From Lysinibacillus mangiferihumi (lineage in GTDB: Bacteria > Bacillota > Bacilli > Bacillales_A > Planococcaceae), in contig NZ_PYWM01000020.1 of the NCBI RefSeq assembly GCF_003049665.1, positions 1 to 64,000 of the forward strand: DNA of 64,000 nucleotides, in the 5' to 3' direction. Under the pieces are notes generated by a model. The model was not told where the DNA came from, made no database searches, and saw only the letters and a list, made by a program, of their open reading frames with translations. A program made the position numbers and the translations under genes. Positions 7,953 through 16,709 of this stretch are shown piece after piece (position 1 is the stretch's first letter; every line of letters starts with the position of its first letter).

Positions 7953-8292
7953 TTATAACCACCTCTTCATTCAAAACGGTGCCATCTATTAGTGTTACAC
8001 TATAAACAATCACACGAATTCTGTTAGCATCGCTTATTTCTACACTGTTTATTCCACTGACCCGTTCTTCTTGAGAAAGCACACGCATAACCTCTGCTCT
8101 CGCTTCATCTTTCGTTGATTTTTCTAATACACGTTTAAAATCAAGTCCAGCTGCTTCATTTAAGAACCACTCTTTCAAGTTAGTACCTAATGAAATAGCA
8201 ATACACTGCGCGACCTCTTTTTCATCTTCATCTAACTTGAAATCACTATTTTCAAAAAGTAAGTCTCCGTTTAATAGAGCTAGTGTTTTCAC
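7939..8292 (-). CDS. baseplate wedge protein, gp25/XkdS-like (DUF2634)
   Basis: A 117-residue protein. The block EKEVAQCIAISLGTNLKEWFLN near residue 25 and FKRVLEKSTKDE near 53 are typical of DUF2634/XkdS and related GPW/gp25 proteins, which bridge the sheath and the J-like wedge. The position just upstream of the J gene, with a 14-nt overlap, agrees. Confidence 0.85.
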   Translation of the reverse strand: MKTLALLNGDLLFENSDFKLDEDEKEVAQCIAISLGTNLKEWFLNEAAGLDFKRVLEKSTKDEARAEVMRVLSQEERVSGINSVEISDANRIRVIVYSVTLIDGTVLNEEVVINDAG

Positions 8293-8756
8293 TAAAACAC
8301 CCCCACTATTACTGCGTCGTGAATATCAAACATTCTTGCAGTGCCTGGATAAACATTCTGTCCGTTTTGTGCTTCATCAATAGCTCGCTGGTTAAATATC
8401 ACTTGAACTATGTCGCCATTTTTTAAGTCTGGAATCATTTCAACTGATTCTGTAAAAGTTATTTCATTATGCACGTGCTCACCTGTACCTGTATATTGCG
8501 GATGAGGTGCAGTATCTGTTGTTATAGGAATTGGTTGATTATTATGCACTTTATAACGTTGGAAAAGCACTGGTACATTTTCGATAGGAGCCAAAGAACT
8601 TTCATCTTGTCCATATTCTTTCACTTTGAATAAGGGTTGTATTTTAGCTCTTCGTTTAGTCTCATCATAAGCAAGGACTTTACAAGGCATAGCTGTATTT
8701 AAGTTCATATATACTTCATGTTGAAGCGTTTTAAAAAACTCGGTCATATTCGTCAT
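8292..8756 (-). CDS. Gp138-like membrane-piercing spike protein
   Basis: A 154-residue protein with the N-terminal Gp138 layout: a short helix, then an OB-fold (about residues 20-140, PCKVLAYDETKRRAKIQPL and NGDIVQVIFNQRAID) and the closing RMFDIHDAVIVGVF. In Listeria and Bacillus myophages this protein tips the tail tube and punctures the cell envelope. It overlaps the hub gene by 4 nt and the wedge gene by 1 nt. Confidence 0.82.
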   Translation of the reverse strand: MTNMTEFFKTLQHEVYMNLNTAMPCKVLAYDETKRRAKIQPLFKVKEYGQDESSLAPIENVPVLFQRYKVHNNQPIPITTDTAPHPQYTGTGEHVHNEITFTESVEMIPDLKNGDIVQVIFNQRAIDEAQNGQNVYPGTARMFDIHDAVIVGVF

Positions 8757-9553
8757 AGTATCGCCTCCACTTCTGTGTAGAATGAGTTACCTTTGCAAAT
8801 ATGCTTACCTTTTTTTACACGCACTTTGCTCTTTGTAACAATTGATTGAAGTTCGATAATTGATGCTGTATTCATTCGGTGTTGTAACAATGACTTTGCT
8901 TTATAACCTTTCATTACTATACCTTTACGTTCAGTTTCAAAATATTCTGGTGATCCAACAAGACCTGTATCAGGACTTAGTACAAATCGGTGGTTATCAC
9001 CTTCTGTAATTGGCCTAATATATGTTTGTTGTCTAGAAATGTAAGCAGATGCTCCGCAATCGTTCGCAACATCTTGTATTTTTTTGAATATCTCTCCGTT
9101 AATAGAAAATCCTTTATCATACAATTTGTTTTTCGGTAATTTAAGTACGGCCACTTTCAACCCTAGTGCTTTTACCAAATCCTTAATAATAGCATCAGCT
9201 TTTATTTTGCCTTTATAAGACCGTTGCAAAGTCTTTTTTACATTGAAAGAATAAGTGTCTATAACTTTTATAACTGTTGCTCTATCGGCTCCTAATGGCG
9301 TTGTAGTAATACTATTAATGCGACCGCTAAGTATTAACCCTTTGTCCTCAACATAGCCAGCAGTTATTGAAATGACCTCACCGCGTTTTAATTTATTCCT
9401 AGTTGATTCTGATAAATTGTAGATAGTAATTTCACTGATGTTTGGCTCCAAATCATCATCAAAAGGTACTTCAAACTCAATGTCTAAATCTGTATTATTA
9501 AACTTTAAATTGCCTGTCACGACCTCTACATATCGTTTAAATAATTTACTCAT
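8753..9553 (-). CDS. baseplate hub protein (XkdQ/gpD-like)
   Basis: A 266-residue protein with strand-rich N-terminal half (ITIYNLSESTRNKLKRGE, then VSITAGYVEDKGLILSGRI), the pattern of the hub proteins that adapt the six-fold tube to the three-fold spike (XkdQ, P2 gpD, T4 gp27 group). The central part (KADAIIKDLVKALGLK) is the usual helical insert. It precedes the spike gene directly. Confidence 0.8.
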   Translation of the reverse strand: MSKLFKRYVEVVTGNLKFNNTDLDIEFEVPFDDDLEPNISEITIYNLSESTRNKLKRGEVISITAGYVEDKGLILSGRINSITTTPLGADRATVIKVIDTYSFNVKKTLQRSYKGKIKADAIIKDLVKALGLKVAVLKLPKNKLYDKGFSINGEIFKKIQDVANDCGASAYISRQQTYIRPITEGDNHRFVLSPDTGLVGSPEYFETERKGIVMKGYKAKSLLQHRMNTASIIELQSIVTKSKVRVKKGKHICKGNSFYTEVEAIL

Positions 9554-9869
9554 TGTTGTTCACCAACTTTAAAAATACTGTTTTATTCAAATTTGCAAAT
9601 GTCACACGAGTTTCTTTACTTGATGGATCAATAGGAATAATAGTCGGTGCTGGAAAGCGATTATCGAATACCTCATTAAATAAAGGCATAGCATAAACAA
9701 GCTTTTCGCCTTGTACTAATATCTCTCCATCCTTTTGTAGGTCTAGCGTGAAGTAATCGTGTAAATTATTGTATCGAATTTCGATTATAAATAATTCAGC
9801 GCCCAATTCTACCTCGAATCGATAGGGAATGAGCGCTTTTTCTATTTCTATATATTCAAAGTCAAGCAT
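9546..9869 (-). CDS. baseplate plug-like protein
   Basis: A 107-residue protein with a single small beta domain: PYRFEVELGAELFIIEIRYN, FTLDLQKDGE, then G-xx-L and PLFNEVF. This layout matches the plug protein described for the cyanophage Pam3 baseplate (gp18) and equivalent small proteins between the LysM and hub genes of Gram-positive phages. It overlaps the hub gene by 8 nt. The assignment is from pattern and position. Confidence 0.6.
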   Translation of the reverse strand: MLDFEYIEIEKALIPYRFEVELGAELFIIEIRYNNLHDYFTLDLQKDGEILVQGEKLVYAMPLFNEVFDNRFPAPTIIPIDPSSKETRVTFANLNKTVFLKLVNNNE

Positions 9870-9871
9870 TG

Positions 9872-10468
9872 TTACACCACCCTTAGTTTTACGCCTACAG
9901 GAATTTTCTTCGGATCATAACTGTTCCACTTTTGTATGTCTTGCCACTTGGTACCATATTTTTTGCCGAGCGAAGAATATGTGTCGCCTTTTTTAACGAC
10001 ATGATATACAGGTGATTGTTTTTTATTTTCCGTTTGTTTCCGTCCAGCTTCGGCAACTGGTGCTGTAGCTGCTTTAACTTTAGGGTCTACATAAGACGAT
10101 TGAGCGATACGAACCTCTGTTAAGGTGCAACTGAAATTATATCCATTCATCACTTTGGAACTGGCTTTAATAGATAAACCACTCATGAGCAAGTTCTTAT
10201 AGATTCGACGTCCTTCATAAGTCACTAGTTGACCTTTAACCTCAATACTTTTCAACTTACTTATGAGTGATTCAACTCGCTCGTTCGTCGGACGTATTAA
10301 AAGGCCCGATAACTTAACAACTTCTGGCTTTCGCTCGATGTGATCTGATAGATTAATACCTTTTTCAACTTTATGGGTAGGGATGTCAACGTTAAAATCA
10401 GCATCTTCACTAACGACATGTATTAACAAACCATTTAAGCGCGCTTTACCGACTAATTCTTCTGCCAT
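9872..10468 (-). CDS. LysM-containing tail/baseplate protein (XkdP-like)
   Basis: A 198-residue protein. Residues 1-125 form a Dit-like/DUF6046-type domain (LNGLLIHVVSEDADFNVDIP, HIERKPEVVKLSGLL). A flexible Ala/Lys linker follows, and the C-terminus is a LysM domain (about 150-198, YHVVKKGDTYSSLGKKYG) that binds GlcNAc-containing glycans in peptidoglycan. It is the equivalent of PBSX XkdP, a baseplate protein next to the tape measure. It starts 3 bp after the tape measure stop. Confidence 0.87.
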   Translation of the reverse strand: MAEELVGKARLNGLLIHVVSEDADFNVDIPTHKVEKGINLSDHIERKPEVVKLSGLLIRPTNERVESLISKLKSIEVKGQLVTYEGRRIYKNLLMSGLSIKASSKVMNGYNFSCTLTEVRIAQSSYVDPKVKAATAPVAEAGRKQTENKKQSPVYHVVKKGDTYSSLGKKYGTKWQDIQKWNSYDPKKIPVGVKLRVV

Positions 10469-10471
10469 TGA

Positions 10472-12694
10472 CTATCCCTCCCTAGGTGTTGACATAACAC
10501 TCATCAAGTCTGCAATGTAATCTTCAAGTTCCTCTTTAATACTGCGGGCTGTTCCTTGTGGATTATCTCCACCTTGCACATAAATATTAATTGGTGCAGA
10601 AATCTTGGAGTTATTACTACTCGTTGAATATGTCGTTTGATAGCTTCCACTGTTGTTTTCTCTTAAATCTAGTTGCGGACTACTGCCATCACCTTTTAAT
10701 ACACCAATATCTCGCAATGCATTTGATTGGTCTGCGGTTAAAACAGCTTCATCTTTGTGTAATTCGGCAGCATACCCATCGAAAGGAACTCTACCCAATC
10801 CAGTTGCGTGTGATCCATTAAAAAAGCCTCCAACCGTACTAGCAGCACTCTTAATTTTCCCGCCTATATTAGACATCCAATCTGGAACCTTGACATTAGC
10901 GAACGCACTAACTAATTCTCTCACAGCACTGATTACACTTGTCACTACATCGATTATTTTTCCAAATGCCCTAACTATCGCATCAAGAATTGGCTTTAAA
11001 ATAACCCACATACCTGAGAAAATGCTCCCTATTATCGGTATTAAAGGCGCTACAATGTCGTTAATCAAAAACATAATATTGTCACCGATTGTGGAGAGTA
11101 AATTTTTCAATGGTTCTAAAATAGGTTTAACAACCGACCATACTTCGGAAAATGCTTTACCTAGTATCGGCAACAATGGTATTACGACATTGTTTATTAG
11201 AGAGCTAATAATATCGTATACATTTGTCACCAAATCAACGATAATTGGAAAAACGGTGCTAAAAATATCTTGCAAAGTCGGAAAAATCGAAACGAATGTA
11301 TCTACTAATGTTTGACCTAAAAGTTTTAGATTGTCTAAAAAATTCCCCAGAGTCGGTAATAAATCTTGTATTAGTGGCTGAATGGACGGCATTAAATTAT
11401 TCATAAATGCGTCAGCTAACTGTTTGGTCCATCCACCTAATTCGCCAAATAACGGTGCTACATTGGATGCAATAAACCCTGTTAATAGTTGCAATCCGGC
11501 TAAAACCACCGTTCCTAGTGGTGCTAATGCAACGATAACGTCACCGAGAACACCGAACACATCACCTAATATGCCCAATAATGCTGGTCCATTTGTTTTT
11601 GCGTATTCTATAAATGTTTGGAATCCGTTAGAAGATGCTAGACTTCCAGCCCATTCGTTGAAACTAGCAGTCATCGATAGTAATCCTTCTTCTATTTGTG
11701 CGCCTACTGGAGAAAATGATGCCAACATTTTAAAAACACCGCTGAATACATTTCCAAAAATGTGAGCGAAACTATATATCGATTCTGCTGCATGGGTTTC
11801 TAACCATTCAAAAAAGCCCTTTAAGCCTCCACCCACTACAGAATTATTCATTTCATCTAATAACTCATTAATTACCGTGGCCACGCCACTAATGGTTGGT
11901 TCTAATCCAGTCAATATGCTCTTTACTAGATTTAAACCATTTGCAAATGCATCGAATATCGGATTTTCGAATTGTTTGGTGAAATCCCCAAAAAAGTCTT
12001 TGAATTCTTGTAGTTCTTTCAATGCTCCACGTTGGGATTCACTCATGTCATCATATACAGCGGCTAATTCTTTTTGTGCTGCTATCCGTTCTTTTGCGGT
12101 GTCCGCGTTTGCTATTTTCTCCTCAATCTGGGCGACTTGATCCGCACTTTCAAATAAATTAGTCATCACTGGAACAGCGACTGCCCCTAAAGCAGCTACC
12201 CCTAGTCCTGCAGCTAAAAATGATGCTGCCAAACCACCAACTAAAACAATTAACGGTGCCAGAATAGCGAGAATACCACTTAAGGCACCAGTAACACCTA
12301 CACCCATCGCAATACCTTTCATTCCAGCCAATGAAAATGAGTTGCCCATCATTGACGTTGTGACAGTCGCTATCAACTCATCTTCAACGATATCCTCGAT
12401 AGAATTTTCAAGAACATTTGCCATAGCTGAAGCACCAGCTAGTTCACCATTCAATCCATTTAGATTGTTGTTATCTAAATCATTCACATTTCTATCAGCT
12501 TGTCGAATGTCCCTTGATAAGTCGTCGAATTCATCTGCTGCAGACCTGGCATTTCTTTCAATTTCATCTAATCCGCTAGAATCAAAATTACCTAAAGATC
12601 TCCTTATATCGTTAATAAGCTCGTCTAGTTCATCTAAGGGCTCGTCGTCAATTTCCAATCCGATTTCAACGAATAAATCGCGCACATTACTCAT
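10472..12694 (-). CDS. tail tape measure protein
   Basis: A 740-residue protein that sets tail length and is ejected with the DNA. The N-terminus is charged and coiled-coil (1-110, runs of Asp/Glu/Leu), followed by two hydrophobic stretches (about 125-175). The centre (about 360-600) has repeated units rich in PLIPILG and IVxxVxxxxxxLxxxV, then a linker and a C-terminal sequence typical of tape measures (GYAAELHKDEAVLTADQ). Its ATG overlaps the stop of the chaperone extension (ATGA). Confidence 0.93.
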   Translation of the reverse strand: MSNVRDLFVEIGLEIDDEPLDELDELINDIRRSLGNFDSSGLDEIERNARSAADEFDDLSRDIRQADRNVNDLDNNNLNGLNGELAGASAMANVLENSIEDIVEDELIATVTTSMMGNSFSLAGMKGIAMGVGVTGALSGILAILAPLIVLVGGLAASFLAAGLGVAALGAVAVPVMTNLFESADQVAQIEEKIANADTAKERIAAQKELAAVYDDMSESQRGALKELQEFKDFFGDFTKQFENPIFDAFANGLNLVKSILTGLEPTISGVATVINELLDEMNNSVVGGGLKGFFEWLETHAAESIYSFAHIFGNVFSGVFKMLASFSPVGAQIEEGLLSMTASFNEWAGSLASSNGFQTFIEYAKTNGPALLGILGDVFGVLGDVIVALAPLGTVVLAGLQLLTGFIASNVAPLFGELGGWTKQLADAFMNNLMPSIQPLIQDLLPTLGNFLDNLKLLGQTLVDTFVSIFPTLQDIFSTVFPIIVDLVTNVYDIISSLINNVVIPLLPILGKAFSEVWSVVKPILEPLKNLLSTIGDNIMFLINDIVAPLIPIIGSIFSGMWVILKPILDAIVRAFGKIIDVVTSVISAVRELVSAFANVKVPDWMSNIGGKIKSAASTVGGFFNGSHATGLGRVPFDGYAAELHKDEAVLTADQSNALRDIGVLKGDGSSPQLDLRENNSGSYQTTYSTSSNNSKISAPINIYVQGGDNPQGTARSIKEELEDYIADLMSVMSTPREG

Positions 12695-12906
12695 TTACTC
12701 GCCTCCCTCGCTTGCTGGATTTTTTCGATGTGAATATCTAACGCGGCATTAGCTTCAAATAATTCATGATGTGTCATGATACTTGCTTCTCGATACGAAA
12801 GCATTTTTTCTAAAATTGGTCTCCACATCAGCCAACGAGTTTCAGCTTTTGTCCGATAATATGAGTCGTCAAACTTAACGAAAGATAAATTTCGAAGCTG
12901 TTCGCA
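12691..12906 (-). CDS. tail assembly chaperone, frameshift extension
   Basis: A frame of 71 codons open from 12906 with no good start or ribosome site in its first part. It reads LRNLSFVKFDDSYYRTKAE, then ETRWLMWRPILEKMLSYREA and ends IEKIQQAREASK before a TGA that overlaps the tape measure ATG. It overlaps the 3-prime end of the upstream chaperone gene in the +1 frame (12875-12906). Position and composition match the T-like extension of tail assembly chaperones, normally made by programmed frameshifting. A candidate slip site is TTT-C just before the zero-frame stop (CTT TCG TTA A region, 12876-12884). Confidence 0.65.
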   Translation of the reverse strand, partial: CEQLRNLSFVKFDDSYYRTKAETRWLMWRPILEKMLSYREASIMTHHELFEANAALDIHIEKIQQAREASK

Positions 12907-13156
12907 TTACCTCTGTGAAAACTTTCATGCTGTCGAATTGTTCAAAATACTCAATGTTAATGCGTTGTGGTACGCCTTCTTCCTCAACGAATACTACATG
13001 TTCTAAGAACTCTTTATACAATTCTTTTTCAGATGTATTACCGTTTTGGTCTTTCGCTCGTTCACGAATATCTAATGTTGCCTCTAACCCAGGATGCTGA
13101 AAAATAAATTTTTTCCCTGCGATTTCTTTTGTTTCTTTTTTACCGTTCATAGCCAT
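12875..13156 (-). CDS. tail assembly chaperone (G-like)
   Basis: A 93-residue protein between the tail tube and tape measure genes, the fixed place of the chaperone that coats the tape measure during tail assembly. I chose ATG 13156, which has GGGAGAG upstream; an in-frame ATG at 13213 has no ribosome site and directly follows a terminator. Motifs: FIFQHPGLEATLDIRERA and IEYFEQFDSMKVFTEV. The stop is TAA at 12875; an overlapping +1 frame continues (see 12691-12906). Confidence 0.75.
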   Translation of the reverse strand: MAMNGKKETKEIAGKKFIFQHPGLEATLDIRERAKDQNGNTSEKELYKEFLEHVVFVEEEGVPQRINIEYFEQFDSMKVFTEVMRTASKFIFR

Positions 13157-13214
13157 ACGTTTTCTCTCCCATTCTTTTCGTTTTAAATGATTTGTAATGT
13201 GATTTTTTTTCATT

Positions 13215-13247
13215 GCAAATTAAAAGAGTGAGCACATGGCCCACTCT
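13215..13247 (-). terminator. hairpin after the tail tube gene
   Basis: Minus-strand stem AGAGTG / CACTCT (13247-13242 with 13230-13225) with additional G-C pairs inside, followed by TTTAATTT. It likely reduces readthrough from the highly expressed sheath/tube genes into the chaperone. Confidence 0.6.
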
Positions 13248-13256
13248 CCTTTCTTT

Positions 13257-13661
13257 TTATTTAACTTGGTAGTCAAATACTTTGATTGTATAAACACGGT
13301 TGGCTACAGACTTACCATGCTCGATGTCTGGAACCTTTGTAATCATTGCCTTTGTGCCACCTACAACCTCTTTGATTTCGTTGTTACTGTTCACCCAAAT
13401 AGGGAACATTGTGCGTTCGTTTGCAAGTTTGTTGAGTGTCACAATAGATGGTGATGTTTGATTCAACGTGATTTCTACTGTACCGAGCGAATCACCATTG
13501 ATTGATACAACAGCATCACCTTGAGCTGAAGAACTTGCTTCGAAGTTATCGTTATCCTTTGAGCACTTAACCATAGTTCCATCAGCATAACCAGTTAAAA
13601 TAATTCCATTTGCTGTCGTTGTAACCTTTCGTGCATCGTATGTGCCAATATGTCCTGTCAT
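13257..13661 (-). CDS. tail tube protein (DUF3277 type)
   Basis: A 134-residue beta-rich protein that polymerises as the inner tail tube. Sequence blocks: GIILTGYADGTMVKCSKDNDNFE (first third), DAVVSINGDSLGTVEITLNQ and SPSIVTLNKLANE, typical of small tube proteins that follow the DUF3383 sheath. It is followed by a terminator-like hairpin and preceded by the sheath gene, the standard order. Confidence 0.87.
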   Translation of the reverse strand: MTGHIGTYDARKVTTTANGIILTGYADGTMVKCSKDNDNFEASSSAQGDAVVSINGDSLGTVEITLNQTSPSIVTLNKLANERTMFPIWVNSNNEIKEVVGGTKAMITKVPDIEHGKSVANRVYTIKVFDYQVK

Positions 13662-13674
13662 TTTAATTCCTCCC

Positions 13675-14685
13675 CTACACTAAAATATCACCGTGAATTG
13701 TAGCTTCGTGGATAGCTCCTGCTAGCTCAAAACTAAACGATAATCCATTGTATTTACGTGCTGCACGATCAGATGCTAACACTTCATTTCTTCCTTTTGT
13801 TTTGATTGTATATAGGTATTGACCAGCATCATCGGATGCGATAATACCGTTTTGCCCTGCTATTTCTAATACGGTGCGAACCACATTTTCGATTTGAGCA
13901 ATACCACTGTCTGTGTAAGGAATTTTAGGATTAGTTGATAACAAATACTGAACTTGTTGCTCAATATTCAATTTAATCCAATCTTTACCGTGAATAACGT
14001 CAATGAATTCGCCACTAATCATCTTACCTTCACTTGTTTGGTCAATACCTGCCTTTGTTACATAAGCGAAAGCTCCGTTAGTATGGATATTGTTTAATTG
14101 CGTCGGTGTCAGGTCTTGAGGTTTTACAAACTTGAGCGTTTTAAACTTCCATGAAACTGAACCGACAGGACGTGAACCAACTTGTCCTATTAATGCCGCG
14201 TGTGGTAATTCAGCAATCGCATTGTGTTGGATAACAAAAGTACGATCATACTTGCCTGCTTTTAAAATCAATAAATCTTGCTCGTTATCAACTATATGAG
14301 CCGCCACTTTTAAAGCCTTGGCTTCAACTGCATCGCTAATTTCTTTGTAGTCGGTTGCTGCGCCAGTATCCAACATCACAAAGTACCAATCATTATAAAA
14401 ATAGTTTTCTAATACTGATACTGCTGTAATTGGATTTTCTGCCACTGTACTGTATGTTGCGATAGCTACTTTATCAGGTCTATTATCTCCTTGCGCAAAG
14501 ATTTGTTTAGCAATCTTATACCCATCAGATGTATCACCTAATGCCTCCTTGATACCATCTAAATCAAGGTATTCTTTGTAAGTACTTTCTCCAGCTTTAT
14601 TAGCTAGAATCAACGGTGTACCTAGCCCGATAAGTGCTGATGGCTTCTTAATGTCAATCGTGACTGTAACGTCTTGTAATGGCAT
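13675..14685 (-). CDS. tail sheath protein (DUF3383 type)
   Basis: A 336-residue contractile sheath subunit, which makes the phage a myovirus. It begins with a beta-rich region (VTVTIDIKKPSALIGLGTPLI is split by the N-terminal domain boundary near residue 20), has a helical insertion domain in the centre, and ends with a conserved C-terminal arm (GLSFSFELAGAIHEATIHGD). It is shorter than T4 sheath, as expected for this family. ATG overlaps the preceding stop by one base. Confidence 0.9.
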   Translation of the reverse strand: MPLQDVTVTIDIKKPSALIGLGTPLILANKAGESTYKEYLDLDGIKEALGDTSDGYKIAKQIFAQGDNRPDKVAIATYSTVAENPITAVSVLENYFYNDWYFVMLDTGAATDYKEISDAVEAKALKVAAHIVDNEQDLLILKAGKYDRTFVIQHNAIAELPHAALIGQVGSRPVGSVSWKFKTLKFVKPQDLTPTQLNNIHTNGAFAYVTKAGIDQTSEGKMISGEFIDVIHGKDWIKLNIEQQVQYLLSTNPKIPYTDSGIAQIENVVRTVLEIAGQNGIIASDDAGQYLYTIKTKGRNEVLASDRAARKYNGLSFSFELAGAIHEATIHGDILV

Positions 14686-15188
14686 TAATTCCCCTCCTTA
14701 ATTTCGATTTTTTCTATGGTCCCTATTGCATCGATGCTTTCTATCACGTCAATCTCAAACGACTCTCGACCACGTACTCGTAAACGAACATCAAAGCCTA
14801 CACGACGTTCATAATCAACCGTTAAAAAAACATCACGGTTGTTAGCGCCAAGCACCTCTACAACTGCGATGTTTGCATCTGATAGTTCAATTGTACCTTT
14901 ACCTAAAAAATATCCACGCGCCTTATTCGAGTAATTCTCTGCATCCTCTATCTTTTCTCCATTACATGTGATAGATAAAATAATCTCTATATCTTGTTCA
15001 ATAGTCATTGTGTTATTCTCTACATATTCTGTAACCAGACCTACACCTATTGCTGGTGATATGTTTTTTATAGAGAAAAAAGGATATGGTGGTTGTTTCC
15101 CCATACCCTCTGCTTGAATTACTTCTATTCCTGTATATCGTGAGAGGCCACTTTGCATAGGTAGCCATATATCATCATACCTAAACAT
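14685..15188 (-). CDS. tail terminator-like protein (LIC_12616 type)
   Basis: A 167-residue protein just upstream of the sheath gene. The central PPYPFFSIKNISP and repeated beta strands (TIEQDIEIILSITCNG, DVFLTVDYERRVGFDVRLRV) match small proteins that cap the tail tube and fix the end of the sheath. It overlaps both neighbours by one base (TAATG type), so it is translated in a coupled series. Confidence 0.65.
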   Translation of the reverse strand: MFRYDDIWLPMQSGLSRYTGIEVIQAEGMGKQPPYPFFSIKNISPAIGVGLVTEYVENNTMTIEQDIEIILSITCNGEKIEDAENYSNKARGYFLGKGTIELSDANIAVVEVLGANNRDVFLTVDYERRVGFDVRLRVRGRESFEIDVIESIDAIGTIEKIEIKEGN

Positions 15189-15550
15189 TAGACTTTGCCC
15201 CCTCCTTCGGTATTTTCTCTATAGCGCATGAGATAAATGTGCACATCGGTAAACTCCGTTAAATCCTTAAACGACTGAATTGTATACGTATCACCCTTAT
15301 ACTTCACTTTGGTATCTACTTTAATGGGCTCCACTACATATAATTTCTTTTCTTTTACTGTGTACACTCCACTTTCGATGTACTTTAAATCATCATTGTT
15401 TAGTGGCAATATAATGCCTGACATTGGAACTTCTGTAGGTTTACCAGAAACCCATTTCCCATTAATATAATGTCCTTCTTGATCTAATAAAGCCGTAAAA
15501 GGAACACTATTTTGCTTAATAACTTCTTTAAAAATCATTAATTTAGGCAT
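15188..15550 (-). CDS. head-tail joining protein (hypothetical)
   Basis: A 120-residue beta-rich protein in the connector region. The stretch VPMSGIILPLNNDDLKYIES and the closing VHIYLMRYREN are not diagnostic for me. By position, between the gp10-like protein and the tail terminator, it is likely the head-completion stopper. It is linked to both neighbours by single-base overlaps. Confidence 0.55.
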   Translation of the reverse strand: MPKLMIFKEVIKQNSVPFTALLDQEGHYINGKWVSGKPTEVPMSGIILPLNNDDLKYIESGVYTVKEKKLYVVEPIKVDTKVKYKGDTYTIQSFKDLTEFTDVHIYLMRYRENTEGGGKV

Positions 15551-16014
15551 TATTTTCGCACCACCTTATAAGTGACTCGCATACGCAAGCCTCCCGTATC
15601 AATAAGTGGATTGCTAGATTTTTTTTTATTAATGGTAGAAGGGGCATTGGGTGGAGCATCTAAATTAGTGATTTTCTTTTGAATATCCACTACCATACGA
15701 GCGCCTAACCGATTAAAGAGTGTTTGCACATCCATTTGGAATCTAAGAACTTGTTTAAGCTGACTTTTAAAAAAATTAACCCATTCCTCATTTTTTTCGT
15801 CGAAAGTAGTTCGTAAAAATGAACGTTCTGGGATGGTAATAGTCCCTTCACCTCGTCGGATTGTTGCCCCAAACTCATGTACACTTGCTATCATCACGTA
15901 TTCATCGCTTCCAAAAATGCCAACTTCAACCGAGTGATTTTTAAGTTCTCTCAATACGTTTTTTAAACGATTAATATTATTCGTATCTGTAATCCTTACG
16001 TTTACTCTTGCCAT
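15550..16014 (-). CDS. HK97 gp10/Mu gpG-like tail completion protein
   Basis: A 154-residue basic protein. VEVGIFGSDEYVMIASVHEFGA followed by IPERSFLRTTFDE is the characteristic motif of minor virion morphogenesis proteins of the gp10/gpG type, found at the neck. The C-terminus (NPLIDTGGLRMRVTYKV) also matches that family. It joins tail and head during assembly. Confidence 0.78.
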   Translation of the reverse strand: MARVNVRITDTNNINRLKNVLRELKNHSVEVGIFGSDEYVMIASVHEFGATIRRGEGTITIPERSFLRTTFDEKNEEWVNFFKSQLKQVLRFQMDVQTLFNRLGARMVVDIQKKITNLDAPPNAPSTINKKKSSNPLIDTGGLRMRVTYKVVRK

Positions 16015-16374
16015 TTACAACACCACCAAATTAATAGACTTCTTCGGTTTTATTTGTTCTTCTAGCTCCCCTAAAATACGTTGGTATTCTTGGCCGTACT
16101 TTGAAGCTAAAAGCCCAATGTTTTTACTTGGATCACTATATTGACGTTCAATAACGTCAACTTTTTCTCGAATTACCGTCTGGTCTTTAGTAATGCTTAA
16201 AATAGCTAAGTGAGCAGTTAAATAACGTGTTAATCGTTCTTGATATTGCTCTGGCACATTTAAAGAGGACACTTCTAGCGAAGCATCCTCAATGTACATA
16301 GTAAGCCTTTCATCAGCGATTGAAGTAAATTCATCACTTAGCATACGAATACGCTCTAATGACGTTAATAACAT
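16015..16374 (-). CDS. head completion adaptor (DUF4054 type)
   Basis: A 119-residue, mostly helical protein: an N-terminal LTSLERIRMLSDEF and DERLTMYIEDASLEV, then LTRYLTAHLAIL, the pattern of DUF4054/gp15-like adaptors that extend the portal. It follows the major capsid region directly. Confidence 0.75.
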   Translation of the reverse strand: MLLTSLERIRMLSDEFTSIADERLTMYIEDASLEVSSLNVPEQYQERLTRYLTAHLAILSITKDQTVIREKVDVIERQYSDPSKNIGLLASKYGQEYQRILGELEEQIKPKKSINLVVL

Positions 16375-16385
16375 GTCTATCCCTC

Positions 16386-16697
16386 CTATTTTTCGGGATT
16401 AGTTAACTCTTCAATTCGTTTGTCGATGGCATCTAGTACCGTTTTACGGTCATCTTCTGCTTTTAAGGCTTTTAACATATCAATATCAAATGCATCTTCA
16501 ATCATTGCAATCGCATCCTTTGCAGACGGCCTTGTTTTATCACCTTCATAGACAAATTCACCTTTGTCATTAAGATGTTTCATCAAAGGATGAGTAAGGA
16601 AACGTTCGAATTCCTTCTCATCGACTTTATTTGTGCCTGGCGTGAGTGTTAACCCATTAGCCGTATATGAATGATTACCTTTGTTTTGTACTAACAT
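16386..16697 (-). CDS. hypothetical structural protein
   Basis: A 103-residue protein between the major capsid and adaptor genes. The N-terminal third (YTANGLTLTPGTNKVDEKEF) looks like a small beta domain and the rest is helical and acidic (AMIEDAFDIDMLKALKAEDD), resembling the small helix-extension-helix (Rho-N-like) proteins found after capsid genes. The function is unknown; it may be a head or neck accessory. Confidence 0.6.
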   Translation of the reverse strand: MLVQNKGNHSYTANGLTLTPGTNKVDEKEFERFLTHPLMKHLNDKGEFVYEGDKTRPSAKDAIAMIEDAFDIDMLKALKAEDDRKTVLDAIDKRIEELTNPEK

Positions 16698-16709
16698 CGA
16701 TGGCCCTCC

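Noticed and set aside
10591-12752. Long plus-strand frames opposite the tape measure gene
   Set aside because: Antisense to a repetitive coding sequence; no ribosome sites or domains; the tape measure reading is well supported.
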